5,312 nt of DNA from Anaerolineales bacterium. GTDB taxonomy: Bacteria > Chloroflexota > Anaerolineae > Anaerolineales > UBA4823. A model generated the notes under the pieces. It searched no databases and was not told the DNA's origin. It saw nothing but the letters and a program-made list of their open reading frames with translations. The stretch's first letter is position 1; the number at the start of each line of letters is the position of its first letter. Positions 1-5,312 of the stretch are shown here, piece by piece. The DNA lies in contig JAOAHK010000203.1 of NCBI GenBank assembly GCA_026415275.1, forward strand, positions 1 to 5,312, read 5' to 3'. Made by a program: the position numbers and the translations under genes.

Positions 1-1
1 A

Positions 2-256
2 CAGGGGTTAGGGATTCTGGTGCCAGGAGTTTTTCTTTCATTAATGGATATCGTTGCTTTGCGCGCCACCACTTGGGCTATCTCCCCACTTCAGACCACT
101 GGGGTGCTTTTCTTTGGCATCCTTCCCCTAGAAGAAGTAGTGTTTTTCTTTATAACCAATGTCCTGATCATCTTTGGTATGACCCTAATGCTCTCCAACC
201 ATTGTCGAGAGCGATTTTTTGCCTGGAAAGCATGTGGTTTTCGCGGCTTTCCATAG
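2..256 (+). CDS. Lycopene cyclase domain protein (CrtYc/CrtYd type), C-terminal part, 5'-truncated
   Basis: Only the last 84 codons are present; the frame is open to the left edge, so the true start lies upstream. A GTG at 20 could be read as a start but falls inside a conserved stretch. The visible protein is very hydrophobic and looks like two membrane helices, about residues 4-17 and 33-62. It carries hallmarks of the small heterodimeric-type lycopene cyclase family: an Asp followed by A-x-R and a Trp (residues 16-26), then LPLEE at 41-45 followed directly by FFFITN at 48-53. In this family the paired-acid motif is thought to sit at the active site that cyclises the ends of lycopene to beta-ionone rings in the membrane. 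The tail after the last helix is short and basic (HCRERFFAWK). A full protein would have roughly 100 or more further residues upstream. Family assignment is strong; ring type and product, or whether it is a related carotenoid elongase/cyclase, cannot be told. Confidence 0.85.
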   Translation, partial: QGLGILVPGVFLSLMDIVALRATTWAISPLQTTGVLFFGILPLEEVVFFFITNVLIIFGMTLMLSNHCRERFFAWKACGFRGFP

Positions 257-263
257 GTTCGCA

Positions 264-285
264 GGCGGGAATGTATCCTCCCGCC
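264..285 (+). terminator. Short hairpin 7 bases after the lycopene cyclase stop; weak terminator candidate
   Basis: GGCGGGA (264-270) pairs perfectly with TCCCGCC (279-285) around an 8-base loop. Its position just past the stop codon fits a transcription terminator for the carotenoid gene. There is no T-run after it (the next bases are ATTCGTTGCTCATT), so an intrinsic terminator is only a possibility. It could also be an mRNA 3'-end stabilising stem. Confidence 0.3.
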
Positions 286-395
286 ATTCGTTGCTCATTC
301 ATTAGAAGCGATCTCCTTAGATGATAGTGTCTGCGATCCTGCTTACAACCTCGCATCTTTGCATTAAACATTCTTTACCTTCCTAACGAATAAAT

Positions 396-426
396 TTGCT
401 TGCCGTCTCCAAAAATCGGTTAAACT
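396..426 (+). promoter_or_regulatory. Weak sigma70-like promoter candidate for the AGPS-like gene
   Basis: Within the A+T-rich part of the 257-485 gap, TTGCTT (396-401) could be a -35 box and TAAACT (421-426) a -10 box. The spacing of 19 is longer than ideal and the -10 matches only four of six positions. It is listed because the hairpin upstream and the 229-base gap suggest the gene at 486 has its own promoter. The rest of the gap shows no gene, RNA fold or repeat that I can support. Confidence 0.2.
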
Positions 427-474
427 ATCTTTAGGCTTGCTCTGATTCTCAATGAACTTGGTTTAGCTAAGCCT

Positions 475-480
475 GAGGAG
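475..480 (+). promoter_or_regulatory. Shine-Dalgarno site GAGGAG for the AGPS-like gene
   Basis: GAGGAG lies five bases before the ATG at 486 and fixes that codon as the start. The first residues after it (RRWNGWG) match the conserved N-terminal motif of the family, which supports the same start. Confidence 0.75.
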
Positions 481-485
481 AACTT

Positions 486-2075
486 ATGCGTCGTTGGAAT
501 GGTTGGGGAGATGATTCGATCCATTACCCTCTAAGCGGGTATGCTCAACAGTACCTCCGAGACCATTTGGGCGAAGGATTGCTTCTCACCGATATCTCAA
601 TAGAGGAATTGTTGCCCCAAATTCCGGCACCAAAACTGCCCGCGCATCCGCTGATCACTTTTGATCCGGTGGAACGCTTGTTGCACGCCCGCGGTCAAAG
701 CCTGCCCGATTGGATTGCTCTGCGCAGCGGGCGCGTTCTTGCTTACCCGGCTGGGGTGGCTCATCCTACCTCGGATGAGGACGTGCGTCAGGTGCTGGCT
801 TATGCCCACCAAGTTGGGGCGGCAGTGATCCCCTATGGCGGCGGGACGAGCGTCGTTGGGCATATCAATCCGCTCCCCGATGGCGCCCCAGCCTTAACCG
901 TCGCTCTCTCTCGCCTGAACAAACTTTTGCACCTCGACCCGATCAGCCAATTGGCGGAGTTCGAGGCTGGGGTGAAAGGTCCCGACCTCGAAGCTCAACT
1001 CAACGCTCAAGGGTATACTCTGGGGCATTTCCCGCAATCCTTTGAGCTTTCGACCCTCGGTGGTTGGGTTGCCACCCGCTCCAGTGGACAGCAATCCCTG
1101 TACTACGGGCGCATCGAGAGCCTCTTCGCCGGTGGGCACCTCGAAACGCCGCTGGGCAGCCTAGACTTGCCACCTTTGCCAGCCAGCGCCGCCGGGCCCG
1201 ATCTGCGCCATTTGGTTTTGGGCAGTGAAGGTCGCTTGGGTATCCTCACTCGCGCTATCGTGCGTGTGCGCCCCCTGCCCGAAGCTGAAAGTTTTTATGG
1301 GGTGTTCTTCCCACACTGGGAGGGCGGCGTGCAAGCCGTGCGCTCACTCGTCCAAGAGGGGATCGGGCTCTCGATGTTGCGCTTGAGCAACGCCGTGGAA
1401 ACCCAAAGCACTCTTGCCCTTTCCGGCAAAGACCGCCTGCTGCCTTGGATCGAGCGCGGCTTGAATGCTCTGGGATACGGTCAGGCGCGCTGCTTGCTCA
1501 TTTTTGGGGTAACTGGAGACAAAGCAACTGTCGGTCGCCTTGCTCGTCACGCCTTTGCTCTCTGTCGCAAGTGGGGAGGCTTGTTTACGGGCTCCATGAT
1601 CGGTAAGCAATGGCGCAAAACCCGCTTTCTGACCCCCTATTTGCGCAATACCTTGTGGGAATTGGGATACGCTACCGACACATTGGAAACCGCCGTGCCG
1701 TGGTCAAAAGTGGAAGAGACTGCTCAAGCGATTCTGAGTGCTTTGAGCAACGGTTTGCAAGGTTGGGATGAGCGGGTATTGGCGTTTGCGCACCTCTCTC
1801 ACGTCTATCGCGATGGCGCCAGCATCTATGCCACTTACCTGTTTCGGCGCAGCGGCGATCCTGACCAGGACCTGGCGCGCTGGCAAACGCTCAAGAGCGC
1901 TGCTAGCCAAGCCATCCTTGCCCACGGCGGCACGATCAGCCATCAACATGGGGTGGGACGCGATCATGCCCCTTATCTGGAGGGCGAAAAAGGAGAGCTT
2001 GGGATGAACGCGTTGCGGGCAGTTTGTCGGGCGTTCGACCCACAGGGGGTCTTAAACCCCGGTAAACTTCTATAG
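486..2075 (+). CDS. FAD-binding oxidoreductase, alkyldihydroxyacetonephosphate synthase (AGPS)-like
   Basis: The 529-residue protein belongs to the VAO/PCMH flavoprotein family and resembles AGPS, which swaps the acyl chain of acyl-DHAP for a fatty alcohol to form ether lipids. N-terminal RRWNGWG (2-8) and DPVERLLHARGQSLPDW (60-76) are AGPS-type. The FAD domain spans about 85-262, with GGGTSV (118-123), ELSTLGGW (187-194) and LGSEGRLGILT (245-255). The substrate domain spans about 265-529 and ends in DPQGVLNPGKLL. Aligned by eye to mammalian AGPS (numbering from memory), these active-site residues are kept: His300=H181, Arg419=R299, Arg515=R387, Tyr578=Y448, His615=H486, His617=H488. His616 is replaced by Q487 in SHQHGVG. 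There is no signal peptide or membrane segment, so it is probably cytosolic or membrane-peripheral. It lies upstream of glpD and a glycerol-kinase-like gene, which supports a DHAP-related substrate. The alternative is a 2-hydroxyacid or other FAD oxidase of the GlcD kind. Family is sure; exact reaction is not. Confidence 0.85.
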   Translation: MRRWNGWGDDSIHYPLSGYAQQYLRDHLGEGLLLTDISIEELLPQIPAPKLPAHPLITFDPVERLLHARGQSLPDWIALRSGRVLAYPAGVAHPTSDEDVRQVLAYAHQVGAAVIPYGGGTSVVGHINPLPDGAPALTVALSRLNKLLHLDPISQLAEFEAGVKGPDLEAQLNAQGYTLGHFPQSFELSTLGGWVATRSSGQQSLYYGRIESLFAGGHLETPLGSLDLPPLPASAAGPDLRHLVLGSEGRLGILTRAIVRVRPLPEAESFYGVFFPHWEGGVQAVRSLVQEGIGLSMLRLSNAVETQSTLALSGKDRLLPWIERGLNALGYGQARCLLIFGVTGDKATVGRLARHAFALCRKWGGLFTGSMIGKQWRKTRFLTPYLRNTLWELGYATDTLETAVPWSKVEETAQAILSALSNGLQGWDERVLAFAHLSHVYRDGASIYATYLFRRSGDPDQDLARWQTLKSAASQAILAHGGTISHQHGVGRDHAPYLEGEKGELGMNALRAVCRAFDPQGVLNPGKLL

Positions 2076-2139
2076 ATGCCTCGGACGGGTTATGCGATTG
2101 GAGATTGACCGAGTCTTGCGACAATGTAAATGTGGTTAT

Positions 2140-2164
2140 GTAGCTCGACATTCCTGTCGCTTTG
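2140..2164 (+). repeat. REP-like palindrome, copy A (degenerate)
   Basis: CGACA (2146-2150) and TGTCG (2155-2159) form a 5-bp stem with loop TTCC. The 25 bases match copy B (2255-2279) at 20 of 25 positions without gaps, from the leading GTAG to the trailing TTG. The two are therefore copies of one element, with this one the more decayed. Confidence 0.6.
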
Positions 2165-2220
2165 CCAGTTGACAGGGTTAGAGCGGCTGGTGCGCGATGG
2201 CAAAGATTGACAATTTGCTC

Positions 2221-2229
2221 TGACATAAT
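2221..2229 (+). promoter_or_regulatory. Extended -10 promoter candidate upstream of glpD
   Basis: TGACATAAT matches the extended -10 pattern TGnTATAAT at all but one defined base. A TTGACA at 2207-2212 lies only 11 bases before the hexamer CATAAT, too close to act as a normal -35, so recognition would depend on the TG extension. Transcription from here would give glpD a leader of about 170 bases that includes palindromes B, C and D. Confidence 0.3.
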
Positions 2230-2236
2230 GGACAGG

Positions 2237-2260
2237 CGTTTCGTAGGACGTTTCGTAGGA
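2237..2260 (+). repeat. Perfect tandem duplication of a 12-mer
   Basis: CGTTTCGTAGGA occurs twice in direct succession (2237-2248 and 2249-2260). The second copy runs straight into palindrome B, and its CGTAGGA end is the 5' flank of that element. The duplication therefore looks like slippage or partial duplication at the element edge. Confidence 0.85.
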
Positions 2261-2279
2261 CGACATTCATGTCGTCTTG
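2255..2279 (+). repeat. REP-like palindrome, copy B
   Basis: GACGACAT (2259-2266) and ATGTCGTC (2269-2276) are perfect inverted repeats around a two-base centre (TC). As a hairpin this gives seven pairs and a TTCA loop. It is preceded by CGTAGG and followed by TTGG, with no T-run, so it is not a classic terminator. Confidence 0.75.
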
Positions 2280-2290
2280 GAGATTTGAGA

Positions 2291-2318
2291 TGAGGCGAGA
2301 TGAATCTCGCCTTACGGG
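2291..2318 (+). repeat. REP-like palindrome, copy C
   Basis: AGGCGAGAT (2293-2301) and ATCTCGCCT (2304-2312) form a perfect 9-bp inverted repeat around GA. The element shares with copy B the arrangement purine-purine-CGA-n-AT, two centre bases, then the complement and TT. The change from C to G in one arm is compensated in the other (CGACAT/ATGTCG against CGAGAT/ATCTCG), so pairing is preserved. It ends in TACGGG, a flank shared with copy D. Confidence 0.75.
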
Positions 2319-2344
2319 CTTGCCAGATTAGAAAGTTGGTTGTT

Positions 2345-2367
2345 GCGGAATTTATTCCGCGTACGGG
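2345..2367 (+). repeat. REP-like palindrome, copy D
   Basis: GCGGAAT (2345-2351) and ATTCCGC (2354-2360) form a perfect 7-bp inverted repeat around TT, followed by G and TACGGG (2362-2367). The arms differ from copies B and C, but the layout with AT-nn-AT at the centre and the TACGGG flank are shared. It lies 38 bases before the glpD start. Confidence 0.6.
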
Positions 2368-2391
2368 AAGAACAAAATCAACAGTTGAATT

Positions 2392-2397
2392 AAGGGA
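2392..2397 (+). promoter_or_regulatory. Shine-Dalgarno site AAGGGA for glpD
   Basis: AAGGGA ends eight bases before the ATG at 2406, a normal spacing. It selects this ATG; the protein then reaches its FAD-binding glycine motif after about 20 residues, usual for the family. Confidence 0.55.
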
Positions 2398-2405
2398 AAA
2401 ATAGG

Positions 2406-3995
2406 ATGTGGAATCCTCAAAATCGCGAACAAATTTGGGCGCAATTGAATCAGCCGTGGGATTCGGTCATCGTTGGCGGCGGGATCACCGGCGCCGGCAT
2501 CTTGCGGGAAGCGGCGCGAGTGGGTTTGCGTGCCTTGCTCATTGAAGCCGATGACTTCGCCGCCGGCACTTCCAGCCGTTCCTCCAAGCTGGTGCATGGC
2601 GGATTCCGCTACCTAAGAAACGCCCAGTTGAAGATGACGCTAACCTCTGTGCGCGAACGGGAACGCTTGCTGGAGGAAGGGCGCGGTTTGATCAGTCAAC
2701 TCAGTTTCCTCTTTGTGCATTATCAGCGCGATCGCTTTCCGCCTTGGCTATTTGGGATCGGCTTAATCTTGTATGATTTGTTAGCCATGCGCTGGAATCA
2801 TCGCTATTATGACGCTTATGACATCCAAGAGCTGAGCCCTTACTTGAAAAGCGAGGGGTTGATCGGCGGTTACCGTTATTTTGACGCCCAGACGGACGAT
2901 GCGCGTTTGGTCTTAAGGTTATTACAAGAAGCCTGTGACGAAGGCGGCTTTGCCTTGAATTATTGCCGCGCCATCGATTTGTTGCGCCGCTCGGATGGGC
3001 AGGTGTGTGGTGTGACAGTTTGCGATCAGGCACCCCAAACGAACACACGGACGGCTGAAATTCAAGCCAAAGTGGTGGTTAACGCCACCGGCGCATGGGC
3101 AGATGAGTTACGCGGGCAGATTGGTAAGCGGCGCCGCTTGCGCAAACTGCGTGGCAGCCACTTGATCCTGCCCCGTCAGCGCTTGCCCATCAACCGCGCA
3201 GTAACGTTCCTGCATCCCCGCGATCGCCGTCCGGTCTTTGCTCTGCCCTGGGAAGGCGTGACCCTCTTCGGCACCACCGATGTCGACCACAGTGAAGAAT
3301 TGGCTGTGGACGCAAAGATCAGCCCTGAGGAAGTCGATTACCTACTTTCTGCCTTACAGGATGTTTTTCCTGCCCTGGAACTGAGATTGGAGGATGTGCA
3401 AGCGACCTTTGCCGGGGTGCGCGCTGTGGTCGATACGGGCAAGGCGGATCCGTCGAAAGAATCGCGTGAGCATGTGCTATGGATGGAGAACGGTTTGCTC
3501 ACTGTCAGTGGTGGAAAACTGACCACTTTTCGTCTGATGGCACACGATGCCCTGCGGGCTGTGTCGAGGCGTTTGTCCGTTTCTCACCGTTATCATGCCC
3601 GCCAGCGGGTACTCAACGAGGCGGTTTTGTCCGTGCTTTCTGAAATCAGCCTCGACGGCGCGGCACGTCTACGCTTGCTGGGCAGATACGGCGAGCGCGC
3701 TGCCGATATGATGCGTTGCGCAAGGGAGGGTGAACTGCGGATGATCCCGAACACATCATCTCTTTGGGCAGAGTTGCGTTGGGCGGCGCGCTCAGAAATG
3801 GTTCTCCACCTTGACGATTTGCTCCTGCGGCGCGTGCGTCTGGGCTTGGTATTGCCGCAAGGTGGACTTGCCTTGCTCGATCAAATTCGGGAGATCGTTC
3901 AAAGCGAGCTAGGCTGGGACGATGCCCGCTGGGAAGCCGAAGCGCAGGCTTACCGACAGTTATGGGAAACTTGCTATGGAGTGCCGCTGGAATGA
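2406..3995 (+). CDS. glpD: Aerobic-type glycerol-3-phosphate dehydrogenase, FAD-dependent
   Basis: This 529-residue enzyme oxidises sn-glycerol 3-phosphate to DHAP and passes electrons through FAD to quinones at the inner face of the membrane. The N-terminal Rossmann FAD motif is [11 protein letters not shown] (21-31). The family signature [16 protein letters not shown] follows at 55-70, then [10 protein letters not shown] (224-233), GTTDVDH (289-295), FAGVRA (335-340) and [10 protein letters not shown] (367-376). Compared from memory with E. coli GlpD, substrate-contact residues Arg54, Tyr55, Arg317 and Lys354 correspond to R68, Y69, R339 and K371, all kept. The C-terminal DAO_C-type domain includes [23 protein letters not shown] (459-481, key residues E464 and R475-R476). 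There is no cysteine-rich extension of the GlpA kind, so it looks like the single-subunit enzyme. No transmembrane helix is evident; association would be peripheral. Its stop overlaps the start of the kinase gene, which marks them as an operon and fits successive steps of glycerol catabolism. Confidence 0.93.
   Translation: MWNPQNREQIWAQLNQPWDSVIVGGGITGAGILREAARVGLRALLIEADDFAAGTSSRSSKLVHGGFRYLRNAQLKMTLTSVRERERLLEEGRGLISQLSFLFVHYQRDRFPPWLFGIGLILYDLLAMRWNHRYYDAYDIQELSPYLKSEGLIGGYRYFDAQTDDARLVLRLLQEACDEGGFALNYCRAIDLLRRSDGQVCGVTVCDQAPQTNTRTAEIQAKVVVNATGAWADELRGQIGKRRRLRKLRGSHLILPRQRLPINRAVTFLHPRDRRPVFALPWEGVTLFGTTDVDHSEELAVDAKISPEEVDYLLSALQDVFPALELRLEDVQATFAGVRAVVDTGKADPSKESREHVLWMENGLLTVSGGKLTTFRLMAHDALRAVSRRLSVSHRYHARQRVLNEAVLSVLSEISLDGAARLRLLGRYGERAADMMRCAREGELRMIPNTSSLWAELRWAARSEMVLHLDDLLLRRVRLGLVLPQGGLALLDQIREIVQSELGWDDARWEAEAQAYRQLWETCYGVPLE
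3978..3995 (+). promoter_or_regulatory. Translational coupling site: ATGA overlap of glpD stop and kinase start
   Basis: The kinase ATG (3992-3994) overlaps the glpD TGA (3993-3995). A GGAG at 3978-3981, inside the glpD coding sequence and ten bases upstream, can serve as ribosome binding site. Terminating ribosomes would be placed on the next start, keeping dehydrogenase and kinase output linked. Confidence 0.75.
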
Positions 3996-5312
3996 GTGAA
4001 AAAGATTTAATTTTAGCCATCGATCAGGGGACGCAGAGCGCCCGGGCACTGCTCTTTGACCCACTTGGAGAACTGGTTGCCAAAGCGCGCATCCCCATAG
4101 AGCCGTATTTTTCGATCCAGCCGGGCTGGGCGGAGCAGCACCCCCAAGTTTTTTGGGAGGCAATCTGTCAGGCTTGTCAAAAACTCTGGCAAGCGCCAGA
4201 CGAATTGAGAGAAGGGGAGCAGCTTGCCAACTTGCGCCAGCGTGTGGCGGCAGTGGCACTCACCACCCAACGCGCCACGGTGCTTAACCTCGACCGAGAA
4301 GGAAAACCGCTTCGTCCGGCGATGCTATGGCTCGACCAACGGCGCACCGAAGGGTTGAAGCCCATTGGTGGTTGGTGGGGGCTTGCCTTCCGCCTGGCCG
4401 GTTTGACGCAAACTGTTGCCTACTTGCAAGCCGAAGCAGAAGCCAATTGGATTGCCACCCACCAACCCGAAATCTGGCGTCAAACTGCCAAATATGTGCT
4501 GCTCTCTGGGTATCTGACCTACTGCTTGACCGAGCAATGGGTTGATTCCACCGCTTGTCAGGTAGGTTACATTCCCTTTGACTACAAACGTTTCCGCTGG
4601 TCCGATCGGCGCGATTGGAAATGGTTGGCTTTGCCGGTCGAGCCGGCGATGTTGGTGGAGTTGAAGCCGCCCGCCAGCCTGCTGGGGGAAATTACCCCCT
4701 TGGCTGCCCAAGCGACGGGCATCCCGAGCGGCCTACCTCTCATCGCGGCAGCAGCGGATAAGGCGTGCGAAGTGATCGGTGCTGGCTGTTTGCAACCCGA
4801 TCAGGCTTGCCTGAGCTATGGCACTACGGCAACGATCAATACCACCCATCGCAAATATATCGAAGCCATCCCTCTGATTCCACCTTACCCATCGGCGGTT
4901 CCCGGCGCCTATAACCTCGAAATCCAAATCTACCGCGGCTTTTGGATGGTGAGTTGGTTCAAACAGGAATTTGGACTGTACGAACAGCGCCTGGCGGAAC
5001 AACAAGGCCTAGAAGCCGAGCAACTTTTCGATGAGCTGGTGCACGCAGTGCCGCCCGGCTGTGGGGGCTTAGTGTTGCAACCTTATTGGTCACCGGGTTT
5101 GCGCTTTCCCGGACCGGAGGCGCGTGGGGCGGTGATCGGCTTCCGCGATGCGCACACGCGTGCACATCTCTACCGCGCCATCTTGGAAGGGCTGGCTTAT
5201 GCCTTGCGCGAAGGGGCAGAACGAATTGGCAAGCGCAGCGGGATTCCGATCCGCGAGCTGCGTATCGCTGGCGGTGGCAGTCAGAGCCGAGCGGCGATGC
5301 AGATCACCGCCG
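3992..5312 (+). CDS. FGGY-family carbohydrate kinase, glycerol-kinase-like, 3'-truncated
   Basis: The window holds the first 440 residues; about 60 more would be expected. FGGY kinases phosphorylate polyols and sugars with ATP in the cytosol. Visible motifs are the first phosphate loop [15 protein letters not shown] (9-23), WAEQ (46-49), [19 protein letters not shown] (91-109), MLWLDQRR (111-118), ADKA (255-258, with D256 as likely catalytic base), the second phosphate motif [12 protein letters not shown] (274-285) and the adenosine motif AGGGSQS (426-432) near the cut end. The neighbouring glpD and the start overlap favour glycerol as substrate, giving glycerol 3-phosphate. Against a plain GlpK assignment, the E. 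coli glycerol contacts Arg83-Glu84 read R93-A94 here, the usual GDQ around the catalytic Asp is ADK, and the Tyr135 region aligns poorly. A different triose or polyol (dihydroxyacetone, erythritol, xylulose-like) is possible, so no symbol is given. Residues 66-86 also form a longer than usual linker before the sugar-binding strand. Confidence 0.88.
   Translation, partial: MSEKDLILAIDQGTQSARALLFDPLGELVAKARIPIEPYFSIQPGWAEQHPQVFWEAICQACQKLWQAPDELREGEQLANLRQRVAAVALTTQRATVLNLDREGKPLRPAMLWLDQRRTEGLKPIGGWWGLAFRLAGLTQTVAYLQAEAEANWIATHQPEIWRQTAKYVLLSGYLTYCLTEQWVDSTACQVGYIPFDYKRFRWSDRRDWKWLALPVEPAMLVELKPPASLLGEITPLAAQATGIPSGLPLIAAAADKACEVIGAGCLQPDQACLSYGTTATINTTHRKYIEAIPLIPPYPSAVPGAYNLEIQIYRGFWMVSWFKQEFGLYEQRLAEQQGLEAEQLFDELVHAVPPGCGGLVLQPYWSPGLRFPGPEARGAVIGFRDAHTRAHLYRAILEGLAYALREGAERIGKRSGIPIRELRIAGGGSQSRAAMQITA

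Larger units (their letters stand above)
2076..2405. other. 330-base intergenic region with palindrome cluster, no gene
   Basis: No credible coding frame lies here on either strand. Its right two thirds are filled with short palindromes of a shared design (listed separately), a perfect tandem 12-mer and an extended -10-like sequence. The left part (2076-2135) is featureless except that GCGACA (2118-2123) can pair with TGTCGC (2155-2160), offering an alternative longer stem for the first palindrome. None of the stems is followed by a T-run, so I do not call a terminator for the AGPS-like gene. Read-through into glpD remains possible. Confidence 0.7.

Noticed and set aside
2045..2061. GGGGT...ACCCC stem near the end of the AGPS-like gene as a terminator
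   Set aside because: It lies inside the coding sequence for the conserved C-terminal GVLNPGKLL and has no T-run after it.
2076..2108. Mini-ORF of ten codons starting with the ATG right after the AGPS-like stop
   Set aside because: It is very short, has no ribosome binding site, and encodes no known leader-peptide pattern such as runs of one amino acid.
2169..2174. Perfect TTGACA as a -35 box
   Set aside because: No -10-like hexamer lies 16-18 bases downstream; the sequence there is GCGCGA.
1936..2226. 96-codon minus-strand frame reaching into the intergenic gap
   Set aside because: A third of it is antisense to the conserved AGPS HQH region, and the rest crosses the REP-like copy A. The protein is low in recognisable structure.
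2259..2312. Palindromes B and C as a CRISPR array or as Rho-independent terminators
   Set aside because: The units are not identical repeats with regular spacers, and no T-tract follows either stem.
2406..3995. Internal duplication suggested by the equal 529-residue length of the AGPS-like protein and GlpD
   Set aside because: They belong to different flavoprotein folds (PCMH-type against Rossmann GR2-type) with no shared motifs. The equal length is coincidence.
3646..4020. 124-codon open frame on the minus strand across the glpD end
   Set aside because: It is antisense to the conserved C-terminal domain of GlpD and to the coupled kinase start, and I recognise no domain in its translation.
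4325..4711. 128-codon open frame on the minus strand
   Set aside because: It lies wholly inside the kinase gene, antisense to conserved FGGY motifs, and its translation has no recognisable domain. It is a by-product of codon bias.

Overview
The window is 5.3 kb of bacterial DNA, with every gene on the + strand. The base composition is moderate, the coding regions are clearly richer in G+C than the first intergenic gap, and start sites are classical. The gene combination is a CrtYc/CrtYd-type lycopene cyclase, an alkyl-DHAP-synthase-like flavoenzyme, a GlpD-type glycerol-3-phosphate dehydrogenase and an FGGY kinase. Together with the short REP-like palindromes, this would suit a Chloroflexota (Anaerolineae-like) genome. 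That placement is an inference from gene content and memory, not a measured result.

Layout. Positions 2-256 hold the 3' end of a membrane-embedded lycopene cyclase domain protein that began upstream. Positions 257-485 are a more A+T-rich gap with a small hairpin just after the stop and only a weak promoter candidate. Positions 486-2075 encode a 529-residue FAD-dependent oxidoreductase closely resembling alkyldihydroxyacetonephosphate synthase (AGPS). Positions 2076-2405 form a 330-base gap without a gene, holding a series of related short palindromes (REP-like), a perfect tandem 12-mer and an extended -10 candidate. Positions 2406-3995 encode GlpD, also 529 residues by coincidence. From 3992 to the window end runs an FGGY-family (glycerol-kinase-like) kinase that overlaps the glpD stop by ATGA and is cut off at 440 residues.

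How the genes may work together. The kinase would make glycerol 3-phosphate, or a related triose/polyol phosphate. GlpD would oxidise glycerol 3-phosphate to DHAP and pass electrons to the quinone pool. The AGPS-like enzyme belongs to a family whose characterised members exchange the acyl group of acyl-DHAP for a fatty alcohol, making the ether bond of ether lipids. A DHAP-centred module feeding ether-lipid synthesis is therefore an attractive hypothesis. The window shows no DHAP acyltransferase or fatty-acyl reductase, however, and two active-site details differ from the reference enzymes: Gln in the AGPS His triad, and Ala in place of the glycerol-binding Glu of GlpK. Precise substrates remain open.

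No RNA genes, CRISPR array, insertion sequence or attachment site could be supported. The most unusual non-coding structure is the palindrome cluster before glpD.
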